Source: Hymenobacter sp. DG25B
GTDB lineage: Bacteria > Bacteroidota > Bacteroidia > Cytophagales > Hymenobacteraceae
DNA: 64,000 bases
Direction: 5' to 3'
Assembly (NCBI RefSeq): GCF_000801315.1
Contig: NZ_CP010054.1
Coordinates: 434,001-498,000 of the forward strand
Both the position numbers and the translations under genes were made by a program. The notes under the pieces are model-generated. The model searched no databases. It was not told the DNA's origin and saw only the letters and a list, made by a program, of their open reading frames with translations. The stretch's first letter is position 1. Each line of letters begins with the position of its first letter. Below are positions 7,809 through 17,162 of the stretch, piece by piece.

Positions 7809-8588
7809 ATGTCAAAGATTCCCTACACGCGGAACAGTCCGCTGAACCGCAGCCAGGTAAACCAGGTGCCTGCCGACCCCTCGCAGCCCAATCCGGAAGC
7901 CCTCAATCCGGAGCACCCGCTGTTGGAAGATCCGGATGCGCTGGCCGCCCGCCTGGCTGGCTCGGAAGATTTCGTACGGAGCAACAAAAATGTTCTGCTC
8001 GGCATTCTGACCGTAGTTATTCTGGCAGTAGTAGGAGCTTTTGGCTGGTATACCTGGCGTAATAAGCAGGATGAAAAAGCGCAAGCTGCTCTTTTTCAGG
8101 CAGTTAATTACTGGGAGGCTGATTCCGTGAAAAAAGCCATGAAAGGCGACGGTCAGTACGAAGGGCTGGAAGCAGTAGCATCCGAATACGGCAGCACCAA
8201 AGCCGGCAACCTGGCCAACTTTTATGCAGGTGCCGCCTCGCTGAAGGAAGGCAAATTCCAGCAGGCTATAGATTACCTGCAGGACTTCAGCTCCGATGAT
8301 GAGCTGTTACAAGCCCGCGCTTACGCGCTGCAGGGCGACGCCAACCTGGAGCTGGGCAAAACCAAGGAAGCCGCTGACCTGTACGAAAAGGCTGCCGACT
8401 ACAAAGCCAACGAATACTTCTCGCCCAGCTATCTGCTGAAGCAGGCTACCGCCCTGGAGCTGGCCAAGGATAACGCCGCGGCCGTAACGGTATACGATAA
8501 GATTCTGACCGAATACCCGGCCGCTGCCGAAGCCAACGAGGCCAAGCAATACAAAGCCCGCGCCCAGGGTTTGGCCGGCGGTAAATAA
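7809..8588 (+). CDS. Tetratricopeptide repeat membrane protein (YfgM-like layout)
   Basis: 259 residues: a cytoplasmic Pro/Asn-rich N-terminus, one transmembrane helix at residues about 61-83 (NVLLGILTVVILAVVGAFGWY), then a periplasmic array of TPR-like helices (GNLANFYAGAASLKEGKFQQA, AYALQGDANLELGKTKEAADLYEKA and so on). This is the architecture of YfgM/UPF0070 proteins, which assist PpiD-type chaperones at the translocon, but sequence identity cannot be judged by eye. It sits 52 bases after pdhA and ahead of ribH, with a terminator in between. Confidence 0.8.
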   Translation: MSKIPYTRNSPLNRSQVNQVPADPSQPNPEALNPEHPLLEDPDALAARLAGSEDFVRSNKNVLLGILTVVILAVVGAFGWYTWRNKQDEKAQAALFQAVNYWEADSVKKAMKGDGQYEGLEAVASEYGSTKAGNLANFYAGAASLKEGKFQQAIDYLQDFSSDDELLQARAYALQGDANLELGKTKEAADLYEKAADYKANEYFSPSYLLKQATALELAKDNAAAVTVYDKILTEYPAAAEANEAKQYKARAQGLAGGK

Positions 8589-8610
8589 GCCCTGGAAAAA
8601 GCATTGAAAG

Positions 8611-8647
8611 CTGCGCTCTTCCGTGAGGAGGAGCGCAGTTTTAGTTT
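8611..8647 (+). terminator. Terminator between TPR gene and ribH
   Basis: A 12-bp stem (CTGCGCTCTTCC with its partner, one G-T wobble) closed by the tetraloop GTGA, followed by TTTTAGTTT. It overlaps a rejected upstream start for ribH. Confidence 0.75.
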
Positions 8648-8675
8648 ACGATTCAGACCAGACGCACAACTCCGC

Positions 8676-9152
8676 ATGGCCACTTCCCTCAAAAACCTAA
8701 GCGACTATACTTCCGACCACTTCATTGACATCAGTGAGAAGAAATTCGGGCTGGTGGTAGCCGAGTGGAACCGCGAGATAACCGACGTCCTCAGCCAGGG
8801 AGCCTACGACACCCTGCTGAAGCACGGCGCCAAAGCAGAAAACATCTACCGCAACACGGTGCCCGGAAGCTTTGAGCTAACCCTAGGCGCGCAGCTGCTG
8901 GCCCAGCACGAGGAAATAGATGCTGTAATTTGCCTGGGGGTAGTGATTCAGGGCGAAACCAAGCACGACGATTACATCAATAACGCCGTAGCCCAAGGCA
9001 TTACCCAGGTAGGGTTGAAATTTAACAAGCCCGTCATTTTTGGGCTGGTGACCACCAATACCCTGGAGCAGGCTTGGGACCGGGCGGGCGGCAAGCACGG
9101 CAACAAAGGTGTGGAAGGCGCAGTAGCCGCCATTCATATGCTAGGCTTCTAA
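8676..9152 (+). CDS. ribH: 6,7-dimethyl-8-ribityllumazine synthase
   Basis: 158 residues from ATG 8676 (MATSLKNLSDY). It joins 5-amino-6-ribitylamino-uracil and dihydroxybutanone phosphate in the penultimate step of riboflavin synthesis. Family marks: VVAEWNREIT near residue 30 (substrate-binding Trp), VPGSFELTLGAQ near 65, GVVIQGETKHDDYI near 90 containing the catalytic His, and GLVTTNTLEQAWDRAGGKHGNKG near the end. The ATG 24 codons upstream is rejected because its codons span the preceding terminator hairpin. Confidence 0.96.
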   Translation: MATSLKNLSDYTSDHFIDISEKKFGLVVAEWNREITDVLSQGAYDTLLKHGAKAENIYRNTVPGSFELTLGAQLLAQHEEIDAVICLGVVIQGETKHDDYINNAVAQGITQVGLKFNKPVIFGLVTTNTLEQAWDRAGGKHGNKGVEGAVAAIHMLGF

Positions 9153-9216
9153 GTAGTTAAGACAACGAAAGTCAGCGCGAGCGGGAGCAGAAAGCTGGCT
9201 GTTCCCAACAAAAGCG

Positions 9217-9224
9217 TAGCTTTG
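9217..9224 (+). promoter_or_regulatory. Putative -7 promoter box TAGCTTTG
   Basis: Perfect match to the Bacteroidota -7 consensus TAnnTTTG. If used, it gives the following DksA-like gene a leader of roughly 150 bases (about 9231-9384). Confidence 0.5.
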
Positions 9225-9384
9225 CGGCCGTATTAAACCGGGGTCGGTTGAGAAAGGCCGAGAAGGACACCTGCTGGCGCTACAACTTCAAACTAAATTG
9301 AAACGCCTGCTGTTAAGTCATATCTAGCTTAAGTCAGACTATCCGGAATTTTGCTAACCCACTTATAATCAATTCCCTGTTCCC

Positions 9385-9768
9385 ATGAGTGAAGAAACCC
9401 TACGCTATTCCAGGGAAGAACTGGCCGAGTTTGAGGCGATTATTCAAGACAAACTCACCGCTGCCCGCAAGGAAGTAGCTTTCATCAAAGAAACACTGAG
9501 CCGCAAGAACGATTCGGGTACGGACAACACCGCTTCTTCCTCTAAAGTGCTGGAAGATGGCGCCGATACCGCCGAAAAGGAAAGCCTGAACCAGTTGGGC
9601 GCCCGGCAGATGAAATTCATCCAGCAGTTGGAAAATGCGCTGGTACGCATCAAAAATGGCACTTATGGCGTGTGCATTGGCACCGGCAAGCTCATCCCCA
9701 AGGAGCGCCTGCGGGCCGTACCGCATACCCAACATTCCATTGAAGCCAAAATGGCTCGGCGCGACTAA
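9385..9768 (+). CDS. TraR/DksA family protein lacking the zinc-finger cysteines
   Basis: 127 residues. DksA-like proteins bind the secondary channel of RNA polymerase through a coiled-coil with an acidic tip. Here a long helical hairpin (residues about 8-95, with ASSSKVLEDGADTAEKE at the turn) is followed by YGVCIGTGKLIPKERLRAVPH, the region that normally holds four Cys; only one Cys remains. The zinc-less form with TGKLI-KERLRAVPH is the usual one in Bacteroidota. Monocistronic with a long leader. Transcription-factor role is inferred from the family. Confidence 0.85.
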   Translation: MSEETLRYSREELAEFEAIIQDKLTAARKEVAFIKETLSRKNDSGTDNTASSSKVLEDGADTAEKESLNQLGARQMKFIQQLENALVRIKNGTYGVCIGTGKLIPKERLRAVPHTQHSIEAKMARRD

Positions 9769-9938
9769 TTACTGCCGCTCCTGCCTACTTGCCCGGACTA
9801 TCGGCCGGCTGCCCACTTGGGGCTGCGCCGTTGGTCCGGGCACTGTTTTCTCCGAGTTTTCGTTTCCTCGAAAACCTGATTTTTTAAGTACCCTTTTTGA
9901 ATCGGTACCGTAGCGATACGGCACGCAAGCCTGCACTT

Positions 9939-11776
9939 ATGGGCAAGAAACATTTCTCCGACGACACTCCCGGCAGCCGGGGCCGCACGGGCAGCCGCCC
10001 CTCCGGTTCTTCCAGAGGCTCCTCCGACAACTCCCGCAATTTCTCCGCCCCCGCCGCTCAGAAGGCGGTGCCGGCAATGAGCGCCGCTTTGGTGGCAGCT
10101 CCGCGCCCCGGGGCGGCGACTTCAGTTCCCGTCCAGCCTTCGGCCGTCCGCCCCAGGGCGGGCAGGGTGGCTATGGTGGCCCCAAGAAATTTGGTGGTGC
10201 CGGCAGCTACGGCGACAAGAAATTTGCGCCCAAGCGCGACTTCGACCGGGATGCCCCGCGCCGTTCCTATGATGACCGGCGCGAAAGCAGCTCAGGCTAT
10301 CGGGAGGAGCGCCCGGTGAAACCCTTTGAGCCAAAAGGTACCTGGGCCGGCCAGCCATACCGGCACGAGGATAAGCCCGCCGTACCCCGCGGCGACCGGG
10401 GCGAGCGGAACCGCAAATTCAATAAAGTAGGCCCCAACCCGGCGCCGGCTGCGGCCCCACAAAAGGCTTTCGATAACGACGAATACCGGGCCCCGGAGCG
10501 CGGCGCGGATCTGGGCCCGGACCGTGAAATCCGTCCGGCCCGCCCCTTCGATTTCCGGGGTCGTCCGGATGAAGGTACGTTTGAGCGGGAGCGGCCCCGC
10601 AGCGCGCCTGACCGCCGTGAAGGTGGTGCCGGCCCCCGCAGCTCTGGCGAGCGGCCCGCCTTTGGCAGCCGCCCCCCCTTTGACCGCAAAGACAGCGGCA
10701 GCCGCCCCTATGGCAACCGAAACGAAAGTAACAGCCGCCCTGCTTACGGCGACCGGCCGCAGGCGCGCCCTTACGGCGATAAGCGCGAAGCCCGACCCTA
10801 TGGCGAGGGAGGAAAAGACCGTACCTATGGTGACAAGCGCGAAGCACGCCCGTATGGCGAAAGAAGTGAGCGGCCGTATGAGAAGCGCGACGCCCGCCCA
10901 GCCGGCGCGGATAAGCGCACTGACCGGGATGCGCCTTCTAACCGTGCAGGTAAGCTGAAATACGGCGAAGTGGCCGGCGTAGCCCCCGAGTACAAGAACC
11001 TCAAGTTTTACGAGGAAGATAAAAACCGGGGTAACAAGCGCCGCCGCGAGGAAGAAGAAACCAACTCCGACGAAATCCGCCTGAACCGCTACATTGCCAA
11101 CGCTGGTATCTGCTCCCGCCGGGAGGCAGACTCGCTGATTGTAGCGGGCGAAATTAAGGTGAATGGAGAGGTAATTACTGAGCTGGGCTACAAGGTGAAA
11201 CCCACCGACACGGTGCAGTACGGCAAAACCAACCTGAACCGCGAAAAGCTGGTGTATGTACTGCTGAATAAGCCCAAGGACTTCATCACCACCACCGAAG
11301 ACCCTGAAGGTCGGCGGACGGTGATGGAACTGGTGGCCAGCGCTTCGAAAGAGCGTATTTTCCCGGTAGGCCGCCTGGACCGCAATACCACCGGCCTGCT
11401 GCTGTTCACCAATGATGGGGAGGTAGCGCAGAAACTCTCGCACCCCTCGCATAAAAACAAGAAAATCTATCAGGTAGAGCTGGACAAGCCCCTGACGGAG
11501 GAGCACCTGAAGCAGATTACGGCTGGCTTGGAGCTGGAAGATGGCAAGGCTGAAGTGGATGACGTGGCCGTAGTGGCCGGCAACCCGCATTTTGTGGGCG
11601 TTGAGATTCACATTGGCCGTAACCGCATTGTGCGCCGCATTTTTGAGCACCTGGGCTACGATGTGGTAACCCTGGACCGCGTGCAGTATGCCGGCCTGAC
11701 CAAGAAGGACCTGCCCCGCGGCAAATGGCGTTTCCTGTCCGAGAAAGAAGTTATCCGCCTGAAATATTTTATGTAG
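9939..11776 (+). CDS. 23S rRNA pseudouridine synthase (RluB/RsuA family) with long disordered N-terminus, frameshifted
   Basis: The C-terminal 240 residues are an S4 RNA-binding domain (SDEIRLNRYIANAGICSRRE) followed by the pseudouridine synthase domain with catalytic Asp in GRLDRNTTGLLL and the KKIYQVELDKPL strand. The N-terminal 350 residues are Gly/Arg/Asp/Pro-rich and repetitive (RPYGDKREARPYGE type units), probably RNA-binding disorder. Start ATG at 9939 (MGKKHFSDD) is in a different frame from the rest: the frame must change by -1 at the C-run 10048-10052, after which the Gly/Arg-rich sequence continues without start codons to a GTG at 10316. A sixth C in that run would restore a single frame. 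So either the sequence lost a base, or the cell starts further downstream or slips. If only the downstream frame is used, the CDS begins at GTG 10316 (486 residues). Confidence 0.85.
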
Positions 11777-11779
11777 CAA

Positions 11780-11799
11780 GCAACCCCGAACGGGGTTGC
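11780..11799 (+). terminator. Hairpin between pseudouridine synthase and coaX
   Basis: GCAACCCCGAACGGGGTTGC, perfect 8-9 bp arms, 3 bases after the stop codon; no T-tract follows, so possibly only an mRNA end hairpin. Confidence 0.45.
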
Positions 11800-11830
11800 C
11801 GACTCCTCCTGGCAACAGCTTCGGCCTTCT

Positions 11831-12571
11831 ATGCACTTACTCACCCTCGACATTGGTAACACAGCGGCAAAGCTGGGCTATTTCATGGAGGGTGAGTTGG
11901 TGCAGCAGAAGGCCGGTTTGCTTCCGGAGCAGGTAGTGGATATGGTTTCCCGTCTGCGGCCGGATCATGCTATTATTGCCACCGTTTCAGCCCGCCCGGT
12001 AGTGGAATGGGTGCAGGAACTGCAGCCGTATGTGCGGGGCACGGTGCTGCCTTTTGCCCCGGCCACTACACCTCTCCCCCTGCGGAATGCTTACGACACG
12101 CCCCATACGCTGGGGGCCGACCGTTTAGCCGCCGCTGTAGGAGCCGCCACTCTTTTCCCTGGGCAGGATGCGCTTATTCTGGATGCGGGAACGGCCCTGA
12201 AGGCCGATTGGGTGGAAGGCGGCCATACGTTTCGGGGGGGCAGTATTGCGCCGGGACTGCAGCTGCGGTTTCAGGCTTTGCATACTTTCACGGGGCGGCT
12301 GCCGTTGGTAGAGGCGCCTGCGCTGGCAGAAGAAGTGCCGCTAACCGGTACTGATACGCCGTCGGCCATTCGTAGTGGTGTGGTGAATGGTATGGCGGCC
12401 GAAATGAATGGAATACTGGCCCAGTATCGTCAGCAAAGTCCGCACTTGTCGGCCGTTCTGACCGGTGGCGACGGGCCTTTCTTTGAACCGCGGCTGAAAG
12501 GACGCATCTTTGCAATTCCCGAGTTGGTTCTGCTCGGGCTTCACCGAATTCTGGTGCATAATGTCAAGTAA
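11831..12571 (+). CDS. coaX: Type III pantothenate kinase
   Basis: 246 residues. Phosphorylates pantothenate in the first step of coenzyme A synthesis. ASKHA-fold marks: N-terminal LDIGNTAAKLGYF phosphate-binding loop (Asp6), GADRLAAAVGA near residue 96, and LDAGTALKADWVEGG near 120 followed by GGSIAPGLQLR. In most CoaX the second motif reads DxGTAxTxD; here it is DAGTALKAD, so the usual Thr is Lys, an acceptable but notable change. The last 11 bases overlap the start of the outer-membrane protein gene, implying coupling. panC and panD of the same pathway are at 37.7-38.9 kb. Confidence 0.93.
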   Translation: MHLLTLDIGNTAAKLGYFMEGELVQQKAGLLPEQVVDMVSRLRPDHAIIATVSARPVVEWVQELQPYVRGTVLPFAPATTPLPLRNAYDTPHTLGADRLAAAVGAATLFPGQDALILDAGTALKADWVEGGHTFRGGSIAPGLQLRFQALHTFTGRLPLVEAPALAEEVPLTGTDTPSAIRSGVVNGMAAEMNGILAQYRQQSPHLSAVLTGGDGPFFEPRLKGRIFAIPELVLLGLHRILVHNVK

Positions 12572-13889
12572 GAAATTCGCCGGCTTCGTTGGCTTGGTAG
12601 TACTCAGTGCGCTGGCCGCTCCACGCAGCCAGGGACAAGGTCTCGGTAACTCTCCTTACTCCCGGTTGGGGCTGGGTGATGAGGTGCCCAATACCGGCGG
12701 CGTTCGGCAGCAGGGTATGGGCGGTGCCGGCCTGGCCGCCCCCAATGGGGCCCACGTGAACGACCAAAACCCGGCCATGCTGTTCTACACCACGCGCACC
12801 ACTTTTGAGCTGGGCCTGAACGGGCAGTACAAAACAGTGAAGAACCAGGTAGCCTCGCAGAAAGATGGGAGTGCTACGCTGGGCTATATGGTGCTGGCCG
12901 TGCCGCTGTCCAGCCGGTGGGCAGCTTCCCTGGGGCTGCGGCCCTATAGCGTGGTCGACTTCGAGGCCAAAGCCGTAGATAAGGTGCAGGGCGACCCCAA
13001 TGCCCGCTCCTTGAAGCAGTATGAAGGTACGGGCAGTCTGAGCCAGGTATACCTGGCGCAGGGTGTGAAGGTGGCCAAAGGCCTCACGGTAGGAGCCACC
13101 GCTTCCTACATCTTCGGGGCTATTGATCAGAAAACCAAAGCCACGCTTCTAACCGATACCACCTCCGTTAGCCCGTCTACCACCACCGCCGTGGTAGGGG
13201 AGCATACCTATTACTCCGACTTCAACTTCCGGGTAGGTACGCATTACCGCACGGCGCTCAACAGCAACCTGAATCTGAATGTGGGCGGTACGTATACGTT
13301 TGACTCTAAGCTGGATGGTACTAACTCCGTAGTGCTGGATCGGGAGCGGATTGATGGCACCCTGCTGGAACGGACGCCCGTGCAGGATGACCAGCCGGGC
13401 GCGGCTACGCTGCCTTCCACCATTCAGGGTGGGATTTCCTTCGATAATAACAAGAACTGGACCGTAGCGGCCGATGCCAGCCAGACCAAGTGGTCGGATT
13501 ACCGGGGCTTTAGAGGCACCAATGCCACCCCGCTGGATAATACCTTCCGGGTAGCGGCCGGGGGCGAGCTGACTCCTGATCCAACCTCCGTCGACAGCTA
13601 CTTTAAGCGGGTAACCTACCGCGTGGGCCTCAGCGTGGCCTCCATGCCCTACCGCCCGGCCGGCCAAACTCTCTACGACCGGTCCGTTAGCTGGGGCTTT
13701 ACCTTGCCCGTACCCTCGGCTACGGCCCTGGATGCGGCCGCTGTAAACCTATCCTTTACCTATGGCATGCGCGGCAATACGGATGTAAGCACGGCTTTCC
13801 CCAAGGGCAACATTCAGGAAGATTACCTGCGCGCTCAGCTGGGCTTTACGCTGAACAACCGTTGGTTTATCAAGCGCCGCGTAGAATAG
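12561..13889 (+). CDS. Outer-membrane beta-barrel protein
   Basis: 442 residues from ATG 12561, which overlaps the coaX stop. A signal peptide is visible (hydrophobic FVGLVVLSALAAP, cleavage near SQGQG). The mature part begins NSPYSRLGLGD and shows the alternating strands, Gly/Tyr-rich turns and ARYIFGA-like segments of a FadL/OmpP1-type barrel, and ends with RWFIKRRVE, a plausible last strand. A protein of this kind between coaX and lptC is a recurring arrangement in Cytophagales. Substrate unknown. Confidence 0.8.
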   Translation: MSSKKFAGFVGLVVLSALAAPRSQGQGLGNSPYSRLGLGDEVPNTGGVRQQGMGGAGLAAPNGAHVNDQNPAMLFYTTRTTFELGLNGQYKTVKNQVASQKDGSATLGYMVLAVPLSSRWAASLGLRPYSVVDFEAKAVDKVQGDPNARSLKQYEGTGSLSQVYLAQGVKVAKGLTVGATASYIFGAIDQKTKATLLTDTTSVSPSTTTAVVGEHTYYSDFNFRVGTHYRTALNSNLNLNVGGTYTFDSKLDGTNSVVLDRERIDGTLLERTPVQDDQPGAATLPSTIQGGISFDNNKNWTVAADASQTKWSDYRGFRGTNATPLDNTFRVAAGGELTPDPTSVDSYFKRVTYRVGLSVASMPYRPAGQTLYDRSVSWGFTLPVPSATALDAAAVNLSFTYGMRGNTDVSTAFPKGNIQEDYLRAQLGFTLNNRWFIKRRVE

Positions 13890-13911
13890 TCGGTTTCTTT
13901 ATTCTGACAGC

Positions 13912-14466
13912 ATGAGCAGCCACGGCAGGCATTGGCTTTGGAGCGGGTTGCTGCTGGCAGCGTTGGGCACCGCCTGCGAGTCAAAGTCGACGGCCAGTGT
14001 GAAGCCCGTGGTGTATAAGGGCCCCTTGCTGGAAAGCCAGCACGTCACCATCCTATTTAGCGACTCGGCCAAGCTGCAGATAAAGCTGACGGCCCCCGTG
14101 CAGCAGCAGTTCGAAAACGGCGACCAGGTATTTCCCAAAGGCATGCAGGTCGTCTTTTTCGGGAAAGATAAGCAGGTGGTCAATACCCTCAGCGGCAACT
14201 ACGGCAAGTTCGACCGGAACAGCAACCTGTATATCGTGCGCGGCAATGTGCGGGTGAATAACGCCGAGAAGCAGCAAAAGCTGAGTACTGAGGAGCTATT
14301 CTACAACAAACAGAAGGGAACAATTTACACCGATAAGTTTGTGCGGGTAGAAACCCAGACGGAAATTCTCACCGGCACCGGCCTGACCGCCAACCAGGAG
14401 TTTTCGCGCTATAAAATTCTCAAGCCCGCCGGTATTTTTACTGTTGAGCCCCCGGCGGCTGAATAA
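13912..14466 (+). CDS. lptC: LPS export periplasmic/inner-membrane protein LptC
   Basis: 184 residues. N-terminal hydrophobic segment ends in LGTACES, a lipobox with Cys24, so this LptC is probably a lipoprotein rather than single-pass. The body has the LptC/OstA beta-jellyroll pattern: ADFSDSAKLQIKL-like strands, FPKGMQVVFFGKDKQV, LSGNYGKFDRNSNLYIVRGNV and the TEELFYNKQKGTIYTDK strand that typifies the family. It links LptB2FG to the LptA bridge in lipopolysaccharide transport. lptB is at 24.7 kb. A small membrane protein gene follows 3 bases later. Confidence 0.9.
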   Translation: MSSHGRHWLWSGLLLAALGTACESKSTASVKPVVYKGPLLESQHVTILFSDSAKLQIKLTAPVQQQFENGDQVFPKGMQVVFFGKDKQVVNTLSGNYGKFDRNSNLYIVRGNVRVNNAEKQQKLSTEELFYNKQKGTIYTDKFVRVETQTEILTGTGLTANQEFSRYKILKPAGIFTVEPPAAE

Positions 14467-14469
14467 CTC

Positions 14470-14739
14470 ATGAAATTCCGCTTCGATAAGTCCTTGTTCC
14501 GTACCGTGCTCTTTTCAGTAGCACTGGTGATGTTCGTTATTGCCACCTATCAAACCATCGAGCAGAACGATAAAGACGCCATAAAGGATAATTACGAGCT
14601 GTTTATGCTCTCCTTTGGCTGCCTGCTACTCTACCGCTTGCTAGGTATGAAGTCCAAGCCGGTGCCTCCTGCTACCCCGGAAACGCCCGCAAAAAAGGCC
14701 CGCAAAACTCCGGCGGCACGTCCGCGGGCTCGTAAATAA
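14470..14739 (+). CDS. Small two-helix membrane protein downstream of lptC
   Basis: 89 residues, 3 bases after lptC and so almost certainly co-transcribed. Two hydrophobic helices (residues about 11-26 and 42-58) are joined by a polar EQNDKDAIKDNYE loop; the C-terminus is a Pro/Ala/Lys/Arg-rich tail ending PRARK. No named family recognised. Its position suggests an envelope role. Confidence 0.7.
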   Translation: MKFRFDKSLFRTVLFSVALVMFVIATYQTIEQNDKDAIKDNYELFMLSFGCLLLYRLLGMKSKPVPPATPETPAKKARKTPAARPRARK

Positions 14740-14874
14740 CCCTCCCATAGCAACCGCTATACGCTGCGGCACCCGCACTTTGTCTGGGGGCCTGAGTATT
14801 AGCTTTGAATGTCCGGGGGATTCTGGTTATTTTGCGCCTCATTCTACTTTTCTTACCGCGCTTTTTTCAACTAA

Positions 14875-17001
14875 ATGGCATTAATTAAAACGATTCGGGA
14901 AAAATCGGGCTGGGCAGTCGGCACCGTTGCCATCGGGATGCTGCTCTTTATTGTCGGTGGCGACCTTATTGGGGGCAAAAACCGTCTTTTCAACCGTAAT
15001 GAAACCGTCGTAGGCGAAGTTGCGGGCGAGAAAGTGGAATACGATGAGTATCAGCGCGTACTGGAGGATACTAAGCAGGCCTTTATTGCTCAGAACCAGC
15101 GCCAGCCCGACGAAAACACCATGGGCTACCTGCGCGAGCAGGCCTGGAACAAAATTCTCTACCGCCTGGCCTTCCAGAAGGAGTTCGACGCCCTCGGCCT
15201 GAAGGTTTCCGACGAAGAGTTGACCGACATGGTGCAGGGCAAGAACATTCACCCCAGCATCAGGCAGGCTTTCTCCGACCCACAGACGGGTCAGTTCGAC
15301 CGCAACAAGGTGCTGAGCTACCTGCGCAACCTGGACAAGCTCCCGCCCCAGGCCCAGGACGCCTGGTATAACTTCGAAGCCAACCTGGCGCCCGAGCGCC
15401 TGGGCAACAAGTATAACAACCTCATTAAGCTTTCTACCTACGTAACGTCGGCGGAGGCTAAGCGCTTTGCTGAGGACAACAATGCCCGCGCCAGCATCAG
15501 CTACCTGCTGGTACCCTACTTCTCCATCTCCGACTCGGCCGTGAAAGTGACCGATGACCAGCTGCAGGCGTACCTGGATAAGCACAAGAGCCAGTACAAG
15601 TCGGAAGAAAGCCGCACCATTGAGTACGTGACTATTCCGGTTTCGGCTTCTACGGAAGACAGCACCTCCATTAAAACCACCATCGACCAGCTGGCCCAGC
15701 AGTTTGCTACTGCCCCCAACGACTCGATGTTCGTGAAACTGAACACCGACCCCGAGTATCCTTACAATGGTGCTTTCCTGTCGCCGGCTGATCTGCCCGA
15801 GAAGCTGCGTCAGAACCTGCCGCTCACGCCCGGCAAAGTGTATGGCCCATATGCTGAGAACGGCACCTATAGCCTGTTCAAAGTAACCGGCACCAAAGCC
15901 GGCGCGCTGCCTGCTGCCCGCGCCAGCCACATTCTCATTAAGCCCGCTGACGCCACCCCGGCCGCTAAAGCCGCGGCACTGGCTAAAGCCAAGGAAGTAC
16001 TCGCTAAAATCAAAGGTGGGGCTGATTTCGCGACTATGGCGCGCCAGTACGGTTCAGACGGTACCACCGCCACCGGCGGCGACCTGGGCTGGTTCACGAA
16101 GGGCCGCATGGTGCCCGAATTCGAAAACGCCGTATTCGCGGCTTCTTCGGCTGGCCTGCTACCTAATCCGGTAGAAACCTCCTTCGGTTACCACATCATT
16201 AAAGTAACGGCGCCCAAAACCACGCAAACCTACCAAGTGGCGGCCGTGCAAAAATCCATTACGCCTTCTGATGCTACCCGCGAGGCGGCTTATGCCCGTG
16301 CCCAAGAGCTAAAAGGCAAAGCCACCGACCTCGAGTCTTTCCGGGCCGCTGTAGCCGCCGATAAAACCCTGCAGAAGCAGGAAGCCAAAGGCCTCGACAA
16401 AGGTGCTCAGACGGTGAACAACCTGCAGGGCGCCCGCGAGCTGGTGCGCTGGGCTTACTATAACGACGGTAAGAAAACCGAAGTTGGTGACGTTTCGGAG
16501 GTATTCGAAATCGGTGACCAGTACGTGTTAGCCGTGCTCACCGGCACCCGCGAGAAGGGCACGGTGGACCTGGCCAGCGTAAAGCCTGAGCTGACGGCCC
16601 TGGTGCGCAACGAAGAGAAAGCCAAGCAGATTATGGCCAAGCTGCAGGGTAAATCCGGTTCGCTGGAGCAGATTGCGGCTGCCTATGGCCCCGGTGCTCA
16701 AGTAAACAAAGCCGATAACGTGGCCATGGGTACCGGTATGATTCCCGGCGTTGGCAATGAGCCCGTAGCGGTGGGTACGGCCTTCGGCCTGAACCCCGGC
16801 CAGAAGTCTGCCCCCATTCAGGGCGAGCAGGGGGTACTGATTGTGCAGCTCAACAAGATGGACCGTCTCAACACCCCCGCCGATATCAACGCCATTAAGC
16901 GCCAACTGTTGGTGCAGCGTACCTCGCGCATGGATGGTGCCATCTACGAAGCCATCAAGAGCAAAGCAGAAATCAAAGACAACCGCCCGCGCTTCTTCTA
17001 A
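14875..17001 (+). CDS. Peptidylprolyl isomerase, PpiD/SurA-like membrane chaperone
   Basis: 708 residues. A membrane anchor at residues about 13-31 (WAVGTVAIGMLLFIVGGDLIG) is followed by the SurA_N_3 helical chaperone region, then a parvulin domain at about 343-445 (ARASHILIKP, GADFATMARQYGSDG, GGDLGWFTKGRMVPEFE, TSFGYHIIKV) and a second, degenerate parvulin-like part towards the C-terminus. This is the PpiD architecture: it helps newly exported outer-membrane proteins fold. It follows lptC and precedes a TPR protein, in an envelope-biogenesis string. Ends with a terminator at 17027. Confidence 0.92.
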   Translation: MALIKTIREKSGWAVGTVAIGMLLFIVGGDLIGGKNRLFNRNETVVGEVAGEKVEYDEYQRVLEDTKQAFIAQNQRQPDENTMGYLREQAWNKILYRLAFQKEFDALGLKVSDEELTDMVQGKNIHPSIRQAFSDPQTGQFDRNKVLSYLRNLDKLPPQAQDAWYNFEANLAPERLGNKYNNLIKLSTYVTSAEAKRFAEDNNARASISYLLVPYFSISDSAVKVTDDQLQAYLDKHKSQYKSEESRTIEYVTIPVSASTEDSTSIKTTIDQLAQQFATAPNDSMFVKLNTDPEYPYNGAFLSPADLPEKLRQNLPLTPGKVYGPYAENGTYSLFKVTGTKAGALPAARASHILIKPADATPAAKAAALAKAKEVLAKIKGGADFATMARQYGSDGTTATGGDLGWFTKGRMVPEFENAVFAASSAGLLPNPVETSFGYHIIKVTAPKTTQTYQVAAVQKSITPSDATREAAYARAQELKGKATDLESFRAAVAADKTLQKQEAKGLDKGAQTVNNLQGARELVRWAYYNDGKKTEVGDVSEVFEIGDQYVLAVLTGTREKGTVDLASVKPELTALVRNEEKAKQIMAKLQGKSGSLEQIAAAYGPGAQVNKADNVAMGTGMIPGVGNEPVAVGTAFGLNPGQKSAPIQGEQGVLIVQLNKMDRLNTPADINAIKRQLLVQRTSRMDGAIYEAIKSKAEIKDNRPRFF

Positions 17002-17026
17002 GCCGCGCCGCGTTGCTTGCATAAGC

Positions 17027-17060
17027 AAAAGGGCCGTACCTTGAGGTGCGGCCCTTTTTT
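17027..17060 (+). terminator. Terminator after ppiD-like gene
   Basis: 13-bp stem with one T-G wobble, loop TTGA, followed by TTTTTT. Confidence 0.85.
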
Positions 17061-17162
17061 GTGCCTAGTAGCCGGTAGTTTATTCTTCTGATGCAATGAA
17101 TATGGCCGGAAGGTGGTTTGTGCTTAGGGGCCGCCGGTTTGGCTTATTTTCAACTTGGTTAT

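Noticed and set aside
10292..11836. 514-residue open frame on the minus strand
   Set aside because: Mirror of the pseudouridine synthase and coaX; high GC third positions produce long antisense frames. The plus-strand genes have all family motifs.
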